Origin: a virus
Length of the DNA stretch: 63,118 bases
Direction: 5' to 3' (one strand)
IMG/VR virus record: IMGVR_UViG_3300006875_000022
Location: 1 to 63,118 of that record
Shown here: piece after piece, positions 31,553 through 40,400 of the stretch
How the letters are laid out: each line of letters starts with the position of its first letter
How positions within the stretch are numbered: position 1 is the stretch's first letter
The notes under the pieces: model-generated
What the model saw: the letters and a program-made list of their open reading frames with translations, nothing else
What the model was told of the DNA's origin: nothing
Databases searched by the model: none
Made by a program: the position numbers and the translations under genes

Positions 31553-34500
31553 ATTTTTAAATGCTTTGGCAATACCGCCATTTCTTTTCTTCTCCTCAGA
31601 AGATTTCTTGGTGGTTTTGCTCTCTTTTTCTCTAAGAAGAGCAAGGGCACGAAGTTCCTCAGGAGTGTAATCTGCAAGCTGAGGAATGTTCCACTGAGCT
31701 AGAGGGTTCATATTTATAGCCCTGAATCTAGGATCGTAGCGATAGTTGTACAGATTCTCGTAGGTAGCCAAGGTTCTGTTCTCCAGCTTGTTCTGAGCAT
31801 ACTTGCTAGCAATAGAGTTGAGAGCAGCCTGTGTGGTAGCCTTGGTCTTAGACAAAGCTTCAGCTTGTCTTTGTGCCTGAGTATCAAGGATTTGCAAGTT
31901 TGTAAGGTTTGCTCGGTCAAGCTTATCCCTATTCTCTTTGTAAATCTGGTTCTTAAATGCTTGATTCATACGGAACTCCTCACCAAGCACTCTCTGATTA
32001 GCAGAGTATTCTTGTGCGCTAAGCTGACTTTGCAGAGCAGGATTGTATCCAACAAGTCTCTGTTGTGCTCTTGTAGTTGCTCTGTTTTCGTTCAGAATGT
32101 CCTGAAGAGAGATATCATAAGGAACTGTGAGCTGAGGAGTGAATGTCTGAGCATACACAGGCTGAACCTGGTTGGTAGCAAGAGCATACATCTCACCAGC
32201 TAATTGGTTAGGATCAAGGTCTTCAACATCGCTTGGTCTCAGATAAGGAGCCACCTGGTTGAATATATCCATCCAGTAGTTACGCTTAGTCTTATCCTCT
32301 TCCACATCAATAGTGTCCTCAGTTTCAGTTTTTTCTGTAGTGGGAACTATAGGTTTTATTGGCGTTACTGGAGTTTCATCAACAGGAGGAATAGGTTTTT
32401 GTTCAAGAAGTGCGCCTACACCTTCCCAACCAGCACCAAGCTTAGAATCTATAAATGGATCCTTCTTATACAAAGCCTGGTGTCTAGCCTGAATTAATGG
32501 TTTAGATTCAGGGTTTTGTAAAAGAAACTCTTGGAAGTCTTTGTTTCCATATCCTTTAAATCCTAACTTTTCAGCCACCTGATCCCACTGTTGTGTGCTC
32601 AATCTAGAAGCTGTAGCAGCACCAAGTCCTGTTTTATTTCCTCCCCAAGGTTTCAATCCATACTTACTTTTGTAACCTTCCACTTCTGGTGTCAAATGAA
32701 CACGAGATGGGGTTGTAACCTTTGTACTAGAAATGCTTGGTGTCATCTCAGAAGGGGCACCTGTTTGTGTAGGAGCCATATATGGCTGTATGTTCTGTTG
32801 AGGACGGGTAAGATTGTACCAGTAATCAGCACCTATTGGAAGTTTAGTTCCACGTTGAGCTTTTGGAATATTAGCACCCTTCTCAGCTCTTACATCACCT
32901 CTATCTGTAATCTTTAGAAATCCTTCTTCCTTTGTATCGTTAATAGCATTCTGAAGAGAGGCTGCGTTTATTTTCTTATCTGCCAAGTCTTTAAGTTTAG
33001 CATTTCCACCATATATATCTATCATAGCAGTGTCAGCTGCAATCTTATCAATAGATGTTTCAACATTCATGTTATCAATTCTATCTAACGCCTTCTCAAT
33101 CAACTTGTTCTGCTTATTTTCTTGTTTAGATAGATCAGCACCATAGGTCTTAAACTTCATACCTTCAGCTTTGGAATCACCTAGCATCTCTGCAAAAGCT
33201 TTTGTAATCTTGATATTACCAAGTACAACACCTGACTTTTTAGGTTCTCCTGTCAAAGGATCTATCTCACCACCTTCTTGCAATTCAAACATAGGCTCAC
33301 CTCTCTCCACCTCTACAGGGTTACCACCATAGGTGATACCAATACCTGTGTTTCCTCTTCCATCAGACTCATCGTGGGATTGTCCTCTGAACATAACAGT
33401 TTCTCCTGTTCCAGGTAAATAAGGGTTCTGAGACACAGGCTCAGCATATCCACCCCAGTGAGTCTGTAGTTCACCACCCATTTGGAAGTTAGGTCTTTCT
33501 GTAGACATAGCTCTTGCACTAGGAGGAGTGTATTCTTTTAGATGACCACCAGCTCTGAGCATATCAGCATCCTTTGGAGGTCTAAGCAATTGGCTCACTT
33601 TGTGTTCTCCAAAGGTAGCTATCACCTGAGGCTGCCATGTATGACTTACCCACTCATAAGGAGATGTTGTACCACCATCCTGCATGAATGATGTATATTG
33701 TGCTTGTCCACCTTGAAATCCTGACTGAAGAGCAGTAGCTTTAATGTTCCTCTGTGTAGCTTCTTTTGCCTTTTTAATTTGTTGTGGTTTTCTATCAAGA
33801 GCTGTACCAATAAGTTGACCAGCTGTTTGACCAATCAATTTACCAGCAGGACCAAAAAATGATCCAGCCACTCCACCAATTGTACCACCTATATTACCAC
33901 CAGCATTCTCACCAGTGATACCAGTTAATAGTTTATTTGAAACATCACTGCCACCACCTTTTGCAAAGTTGTAGAATCCTGTACCTTCCATCCAATCTCC
34001 ATTCTGAGCCACTTGCATTTTACCACCATAGTAGAACTGCTTAAGTCTTTCGCTCTCATTCAAAGGCTCATATCCAAGATTGTCATAAAGTGTATTAGGA
34101 GCAAACGTGTTCATGATTTCTCCACCACCCACAGAAGCTCCATCTTTTGCAAGCACATTTGTACCTACACCATATATTGGGAAGAACTCCTCTCCTGTGT
34201 TTGTAATATCCTCAGGACGAACATATCTACGTTTAGTTTCTTCAGGGCGTGTATTAGCAGCCTGTCTTACAACATCACTCACTCCCTGCATCTGCTGAGC
34301 TCTTTGTAGAGCCTTCTTCTCTTCTTTCAACTGTTGAATACCTTCAACTATCTTACCTGCAGGACCTGCATACTTAGATATTTGTTTAAGAAAGTCTCCC
34401 CCTGGTTTCTCTTCTATGTCAAACTCATCTTGTCTCAACTCAGGAGGCAAAGGTCTTCCCATTCCACCAGGAGTGTCTGATTCAATTACTTCTCCAGGTT

Positions 34501-34900
34501 GTGCTTTCTTAATCTTCTTACCTTTTCTAGCAGCACCAGCTGCACTACCAAGGGCATTCATAAGTTCTTCACTTTGAAGAACATTGGCAATATTACCAAG
34601 TCCTCCACCACCTCCTTTGCCAGATTCCTCTTGGGCAGCTTTAATCTGTGCTTGTCTAAGCTCTTCATCTCTACGCATTTCATCTGTAGCTCCTGTAACA
34701 CTATAATCAACAGCATCATACATCTCTTGGAAGTTAACAGGCTGAAAACCAGCATCTGACTCACCACCAATATATGAACCAATCTGAGCTTTCTTTAGGG
34801 CCTTACCATGTTTGGCCATAAATGCTTCTTCTGTAGGAAACTTCTTGTAGAATTCCTTCTCAGACTTAACACCAGCAATTTTGAGAATCTGTTTTTTCAT
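31547..34900 (-). CDS. Large conserved crAss-like virion protein with AQxG motifs, 1117 aa
   Basis: Probably a structural or cargo protein. The N-terminus carries the segment ILKIAGVKSEKEFYKKFPTE followed by KHGKALKKAQIGSYIGG, a pattern I recognise from Bacteroidota phage virion proteins. KAQ/VAQ-x-G motifs recur (KKAQIG, KKAQPG, VAQNGDW, PKAQRG). Gly-rich stretches at ~320-365 (TGITGENAGGNIGGTIGG) look like a flexible or membrane-active segment. Around residues 505-540 is FRGQSHDES then GIGITYGG and VEVERGEPMFELQ, the SHxxGGI...VEVEGGE-type motif common in phage tail proteins. Residues ~780-860 hold a compact domain (GLGAATASRLSTQQWDQVAE) that could be peptidoglycan-related, but no catalytic pair is clear. 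The C-terminal ~150 residues are coiled-coil-like. It begins 2 nt beyond the stop of the 572-aa gene. Confidence 0.75.
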   Translation of the reverse strand: MKKQILKIAGVKSEKEFYKKFPTEEAFMAKHGKALKKAQIGSYIGGESDAGFQPVNFQEMYDAVDYSVTGATDEMRRDEELRQAQIKAAQEESGKGGGGGLGNIANVLQSEELMNALGSAAGAARKGKKIKKAQPGEVIESDTPGGMGRPLPPELRQDEFDIEEKPGGDFLKQISKYAGPAGKIVEGIQQLKEEKKALQRAQQMQGVSDVVRQAANTRPEETKRRYVRPEDITNTGEEFFPIYGVGTNVLAKDGASVGGGEIMNTFAPNTLYDNLGYEPLNESERLKQFYYGGKMQVAQNGDWMEGTGFYNFAKGGGSDVSNKLLTGITGENAGGNIGGTIGGVAGSFFGPAGKLIGQTAGQLIGTALDRKPQQIKKAKEATQRNIKATALQSGFQGGQAQYTSFMQDGGTTSPYEWVSHTWQPQVIATFGEHKVSQLLRPPKDADMLRAGGHLKEYTPPSARAMSTERPNFQMGGELQTHWGGYAEPVSQNPYLPGTGETVMFRGQSHDESDGRGNTGIGITYGGNPVEVERGEPMFELQEGGEIDPLTGEPKKSGVVLGNIKITKAFAEMLGDSKAEGMKFKTYGADLSKQENKQNKLIEKALDRIDNMNVETSIDKIAADTAMIDIYGGNAKLKDLADKKINAASLQNAINDTKEEGFLKITDRGDVRAEKGANIPKAQRGTKLPIGADYWYNLTRPQQNIQPYMAPTQTGAPSEMTPSISSTKVTTPSRVHLTPEVEGYKSKYGLKPWGGNKTGLGAATASRLSTQQWDQVAEKLGFKGYGNKDFQEFLLQNPESKPLIQARHQALYKKDPFIDSKLGAGWEGVGALLEQKPIPPVDETPVTPIKPIVPTTEKTETEDTIDVEEDKTKRNYWMDIFNQVAPYLRPSDVEDLDPNQLAGEMYALATNQVQPVYAQTFTPQLTVPYDISLQDILNENRATTRAQQRLVGYNPALQSQLSAQEYSANQRVLGEEFRMNQAFKNQIYKENRDKLDRANLTNLQILDTQAQRQAEALSKTKATTQAALNSIASKYAQNKLENRTLATYENLYNYRYDPRFRAINMNPLAQWNIPQLADYTPEELRALALLREKESKTTKKSSEEKKRNGGIAKAFKNL

Positions 34901-34901
34901 A

Positions 34902-36620
34902 TCAGTTATATTTATCTAACCAGCCGCCCTTGGTTGGTTTGTTATAGTTTGTAAAGTTAAGTAATTGATCCAGCTTTTCAATAGGATATTCATCAGCTTT
35001 ATTCACACTAATTCCCTTTTTAGCCACAGGATATTCTGTTACATATTCACCATCAAATTCATAATCCTCTCCAGGCTCCATATATTGTGTGTCTCCTGTG
35101 TCAGATACACCAATTAGTGGTTGATCCACACCCTTCATAGTGATATCTGTGGATGGGATGATTACAGGATTGCCCCAGTTCTCAGGGTTCCAATATCCTT
35201 CAGGATCTATAACAGCTCCATCTTGACTAATGGTCTTAGGTTTGAAATCCAAGCCTGCTTGGTAGTATTTCATTTCCATTCCATTCTGTGCAATAGAAAC
35301 TCCCCCAGAAACATTCTGTTTCTTAGAAATAGAGTTAAGCATATCTATTATCTGATCGTCTGTATATATATTTGAAAGAATACCTATAGGATCAAGATAC
35401 TCACTGCTTTTAATTCTTCTATACTGTTCAGGTGTAATTTTTTGTGTAAAAGGATCATAGATACCTTGATATTTACCTAAACGTCTAACATCATTTAAAT
35501 GCTGTCTTGTTTCTTCAGGTTCACCTACATACTTATCAAATTCACTAATAAGTTTATTTTTATTATACCTACTCATCTTTTCCATATCTGAAACAGGTAT
35601 AAATTTTCTAACATCTGCTTCTCTAAGTTCTTTACCACTCATCTGAGATGGATGCTTTATAATCAAAGGTCTATCTGTAGTATGTCCAATTTCATGAGCT
35701 AACACACTTTCATAATCAAATGTTCCAGGTTTAAGTTTATTATCCACTTTGATATCCCAACCAGTTATAGCAGGTTGCATCAATTTATCAACAAGACGTT
35801 TGGCATCTTTATCTTTAGGATTATTTACAGCATTTTGTAAAGCATTCATTAACTCCTCACGTTCTTGAAATGTAGCATTTGAAAGAGTTCTTACACGCAT
35901 TGATGTTTGACCTAGAGTTCCTTCAGGTAGTGTGCTGCTAGAAGTAATAAGTCTAGGTTGACTAAGATTAGCTACTCTTCCTTTGCTTATTCTATCATAC
36001 TCTTCACCACTAGCACTAGCAGAAAGCATTTGATTATACATAGGAGAGTTCATCCAACCTTTTACAAAGTCTTCTCCTTTCATCACCTCTTTACCATCCT
36101 GAGCACTAGCCTTGGTCTTCTTAGCGTAAGGACCATTGCTAGGAGCAGCTCCCACCGTGCGCGCGTACGTGAATCCTACAGCACCAGGAAGACTTCCTCC
36201 CATTGCTAGTTGCATTGGGATGGGTTTAACACTATCTCCTAATTGAGCCATAGGAACAGTTTGGTTGGCTCCAGCCATAGCAGGCATTAGATTACCACCA
36301 TTCTTAAACTGTCCACCCCACGCAGGACTGTAGTTGCGACCTTTGAGGTTATTACCCATACCTACAAATCCTGGGGGAGTGGATATTGTATAGTCGTTAT
36401 AGTTGCCTTTTTTACCGTAGTTATCCTTGGTCTTTTGTTTCAACACCAATCCTCCCTGCTCATACTTATCCAACCATCCACCTTCCTCAGCTTTGTAAGG
36501 CTTAGCACCTCCAGCTATAGCACCGAAGAATCTTCTTTGCTTGTCTGTCAAAGGATGCCCATGCACGCTCTTGTCGTGTAGGATTTCCTTTGCTTTTGCT
36601 GATGTAAGTTTCTTTGCCAT
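34902..36620 (-). CDS. Virion protein with inserted HEIGH metallopeptidase, 572 aa
   Basis: A structural module interrupted by a zinc peptidase. Residues 1-38 carry HGHPLTDKQRRFFGAIAGG, widespread in phage virion proteins. GGWLDKY occurs near the N-terminus (47-53) and again at the extreme C-terminus. Between ASAQDG (171-176) and SIAQNGMEMKYYQAGLDFKP (442-461) lies a ~265-residue domain with HEIGH (His309, Glu310, His313) and a downstream GEPEET segment (Glu367-370) as possible third ligand. From memory of crAss-like homologues, the flanks are normally contiguous, so the peptidase looks inserted. Possible roles: maturation cleavage of virion proteins or host-envelope degradation. Its ATG shares one base with the stop of the 287-aa gene. 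Confidence 0.82.
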   Translation of the reverse strand: MAKKLTSAKAKEILHDKSVHGHPLTDKQRRFFGAIAGGAKPYKAEEGGWLDKYEQGGLVLKQKTKDNYGKKGNYNDYTISTPPGFVGMGNNLKGRNYSPAWGGQFKNGGNLMPAMAGANQTVPMAQLGDSVKPIPMQLAMGGSLPGAVGFTYARTVGAAPSNGPYAKKTKASAQDGKEVMKGEDFVKGWMNSPMYNQMLSASASGEEYDRISKGRVANLSQPRLITSSSTLPEGTLGQTSMRVRTLSNATFQEREELMNALQNAVNNPKDKDAKRLVDKLMQPAITGWDIKVDNKLKPGTFDYESVLAHEIGHTTDRPLIIKHPSQMSGKELREADVRKFIPVSDMEKMSRYNKNKLISEFDKYVGEPEETRQHLNDVRRLGKYQGIYDPFTQKITPEQYRRIKSSEYLDPIGILSNIYTDDQIIDMLNSISKKQNVSGGVSIAQNGMEMKYYQAGLDFKPKTISQDGAVIDPEGYWNPENWGNPVIIPSTDITMKGVDQPLIGVSDTGDTQYMEPGEDYEFDGEYVTEYPVAKKGISVNKADEYPIEKLDQLLNFTNYNKPTKGGWLDKYN

Positions 36621-37483
36621 TACTTGTAAGAGATTTGAGATGGTGTGTAAATAAACTGGGAAACCAAATGAGTTTCTGAACTATTGTCCAGAATGTGTCT
36701 CACCTTCAGATCCTTAGCTCTTAGAGGTTCTTTCTTGAAAGATCTCTTGCCATAGTCCATGTTAGGTTGATTCACAAGCTTGTCTATAGATAGAGATTCA
36801 CAACTCTTTACAAACAGAGGCACAGCCTTATCTCTAACCAATGACCAGAATGTATTATACTGATAGAAGTTATCACTCTTTGTGAATGTAATTGTCTTAC
36901 TTTCAGTGCTATAGATAGGATACTTCATGTATTCCTTCAGGTTATTGATTGGTTTAGGAACCAACTCAAGTATACCAGTGGACTGCTGATCGTTATATAG
37001 AACAGCCTTGTTGAAGTAGTTATTAGTAGCTATCCTTCTGTTGTAGTTGAAAATACCATCATCAGTAGGAAGGTATTTGTATGACTTAGTGTAATCCTGT
37101 ACACTCTGAAGGATTTCATCGTAGTATTGGTAGGCAAAAGGATACTCGATGATATAAGGTTCTATGTTTCCATAGAATGTATTGTATATCTCTGGATTAG
37201 TCAAGTGCCTCCAGATACAAGCTGTTTTGATTTGTTTGTATCCATCGAATGCCAAATCATTGGGTGTCACTACGCCAACTGGGAAACTCTTTTTGCTCTT
37301 ACACTTACCAGTAGATTCTATTACAACAATATTAACATCATCACCTACGCTATAGCTCACTCCAGCAATCAAGTCAGCTTTAGAAACGTTAGTTGCAATA
37401 ACGTTTCCAAACTCATCAGAGATTGTGAACGGACCTATGGAAGGACCTGAGCTAGTTAACTTTATGATGATTGTTTTTGCCAT
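36620..37483 (-). CDS. Separated C-terminal part of the tail stabilization protein, 287 aa
   Basis: Residues 1-65 are a small beta-domain (TIIIKLTSSGPSIGPFTISD, then VSKADLIAGVSY and VIESTGKC) almost identical in pattern to the N-terminus of the 278-aa gene at 46223-47059. Residues ~85-287 contain WRHLTNPEIYNTFYG, FTKSDNFYQYNTFW and RHILDNSSETHLVSQF, which I recognise as the conserved C-terminal region of crAss-like tail-stabilization proteins. Here it sits in its own gene, 10 nt after the 1702-aa protein that carries the rest. It probably assembles with that protein at the tail. No frameshift site is needed: there is a clean TAA, a short A-rich leader and an ATG. The split is inferred from family memory and should be tested by alignment. 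Confidence 0.75.
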   Translation of the reverse strand: MAKTIIIKLTSSGPSIGPFTISDEFGNVIATNVSKADLIAGVSYSVGDDVNIVVIESTGKCKSKKSFPVGVVTPNDLAFDGYKQIKTACIWRHLTNPEIYNTFYGNIEPYIIEYPFAYQYYDEILQSVQDYTKSYKYLPTDDGIFNYNRRIATNNYFNKAVLYNDQQSTGILELVPKPINNLKEYMKYPIYSTESKTITFTKSDNFYQYNTFWSLVRDKAVPLFVKSCESLSIDKLVNQPNMDYGKRSFKKEPLRAKDLKVRHILDNSSETHLVSQFIYTPSQISYK

Positions 37484-37493
37484 CTATTGTCTT

Positions 37494-40400
37494 TTAAAGA
37501 GGTGGTACTGTTGTAGTGGTAGTTGTTGTTATTTCTTCTGCTGTTCCATCAAATACACAATCAACAGGAACTATTGTAGTAGTGGTTGTGGTTGTTGTAC
37601 TAGATGTGGTAGTTGATGTTGTGGTGGTTGTCGTAGGTTGACAAACAACAATCATTGAGATTTCACCACCCACTACATGGAACACTGTATTCACTGCCTG
37701 AGATGCTCCTGTGAAATACCAGCCATCAGGAATAGTCTCACAATCTGTTGTACCGTTGAATATGTATACATCAGATCCTATAGACAGTCCTTGGTATTCT
37801 ACTAGGACGTATGTAGGAATAACGTTTACATAACTTCCACCAAATGTATTCAGGTAGTTCACAGCATCACATGCATCAGTTACACTTCCTGTAGATACAG
37901 TGTTGCTTGGTGGAACAATGATATCATATCCTGTAAAGAATGCTTCTTGAGTTAATCCTTGAGGTCTTTCACAAGGAGGATTTGGAGCAGGTACAGTTAC
38001 AATAGCTATTCCATCAAGAGGACAATCTGTAATCTCAACCTCTCCTTCAAGACGACAATCACGTGTTGTAGTGGTTGTAGTTGTAGAACTGGTAGATGTG
38101 GTAGATGTACTAGAAGTAGTAGTGGTGGTTGGAACAGGTCCAGGTATACCAGCAATTACCTCAAAGTCTTCACAGCATCCATTAATACCAGAATAGAAGA
38201 AGTTATTCTCTCCAATATACCAGTTAGGTAGATAGGTATGGAAACTTATCCAGCTCTTAGTGTTGAAGTTGAAGGACAATGTCCAGCTCTTGTTACAGAA
38301 ATATTCTTGGTCAGTTAAGTTTACAGGAGTTTTAATAGTCAAACCATTAACAGTTTTAACTACATAGAACTCTTTTGTAACCTCATCATATACGATATCA
38401 TTTCTGTTTGGAATGTAATCAAGCTTAGTGATTAACACACGGTCATACTTACTATCATATACACCATGCAAACCAACACCTGCATAGTTGTTATCAGTGT
38501 TCACTTTAGGGAAGTAACGTAAGATTTCAAACGCCAAGTGGTCTGTAAGGAACCTGTTCACTCCTGAACCAAATCCAGATATGTCCACAGCCTGTGTACC
38601 AGTGATGAGGAATATTTGACCACGTTTAGCATCTACAGTCACTTGTCCTTGTGGAATCTTCAACAACATCTTGTTTTGACTTCCTACATATCCCAAATCA
38701 GTTTCTGCAAAGTCGATTGGAGGTGCTCCTCTGAACAGCATAGGATTACCAACGTATGCAGCCTGAGGGTTACTTGTATCTATCGTAAGGAGGTTGTTGT
38801 ACATGAGTGTCTTGTTCTCAAAGCGAGCAAGAACAGCTCTGTTCTGGATTCCGTCTAGAGATATCAGATTTCCATAGTTCTGTGGGAAATCATAGTAAGA
38901 TATGGCTCTGTAAATCAACCAACTATTCACTCTGTTATCAGAATCAATATTCTGAGAATCAGAATAGATGGCTCTGAATGGATAGTATGTATAGCAAGGT
39001 TTGTCCCAGTCGATAGGTAGATGAGTGAATGTATTCTCCCTGTTCTGCTTAGAATAGGTTACATTGTAGTAGTAGGTGTTGTCCTGAATAATAGGAACAA
39101 AGCTCTGCTGCACCCAGTCATCAGGAATACCTGTGCTCACGTGAGGCCAGAAGTCACCTTCTCTATTGTTGAATGCCTGACGTAAATCTACATTATAAGA
39201 GCTTTCACAATAGAAGTTAGGAATACCATATGCAAACAGATAGAAATATCCATCGTAATAGGTTCTTCCAGGATTGCTATCCTTAGGTTGACCAGGAGCT
39301 ACAAATTGACTGTTTGGACAGTCAAAGTTGTGAGCCTTGTAAGATATGATGTTTGATAGTACGCCCACGCCTGTAATTGCATAATCTTTCAGGATAGAAC
39401 GTGCTGAGTGCCAGTATTTTGGATAGGCTATATTACCAATCTCATCGTAGAATATGTCACTATCATCAGGAGCATTTACACGATTGTCTATGAAGAATGG
39501 CAATTTAGTCTTGAAAGCAAATCTGCTGATGAATGTATCACCACCAAATATAGTTGATACATTAGGAGTGATGTCATCTACAAGTGCTTGGAAACCAGTG
39601 TCTACAGTGTCATAAGAATAGATCTGTCCGTATTGATTGACAAACACATTCTTAAGAGATGCGTAGTAGGAAACAACAGATATGTCTTCTTCCTTAGCAG
39701 GAGCTTGACATTTGTTTCTTTCAGAGATGGTAAATCTCGAAATGTCTGTCACTATAGGATTTCCTCCAGATAGCATATTAGGACTCTGATCTGGGAAAGG
39801 AAGAGCTGTCTTAGTTAAGTCAGTTCTTAAGTAGACAGATGATTCTCTTTGGAAGTTGTTGATGTTGTGTATATCACCAACATTTAAAACACCAGGAATC
39901 AAATATCTAGCAATGTCTAGAGTTCTTTGCTTGATACCAAGGTTATCAGGAACTCCCACTCCATAGTTATAATCAGCTATAGAGTTAAAAGAGTAGGCAT
40001 AGTTCTTTCTAGTGATACCGTTTACATATATTGTCAAATACGCCTGATATGCTGTAAACATAGCAGTGGCATTAAACGGTGTGGTGATATCTCCTAAATC
40101 TTCAGCACTTTCAAGAGCATCACGCTGAGCTTCTTCTGTTAAGAGCTTATACTTAGCATTATCCTTCACCTCAACAAAGTGAGCCTTACCTCTACCAAAC
40201 ATTACACTCTCAAGCTTCAGAATGTCACCCAAGAACGGCTGTCCAAAGGAAGTTTCAGGAGAGTTGAATATCTGTCTGTATTTCTCTGTAAATCCTGGTT
40301 GAGGATTTTCTCCTTTACAATCAGGTCCTGTTACAAGTGTAGGACCATCGAAACATATTTCACCAGGTCCTTCAATTTGTACAGGAACAGTTCCAGGAAC

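Noticed and set aside
37483-37530. Programmed frameshift joining the 1702-aa and 287-aa genes
   Set aside because: There is a clean stop, a 10-nt gap and a normal ATG; the poly-Thr codons do not form a typical slippery heptamer with a downstream structure that I can see.
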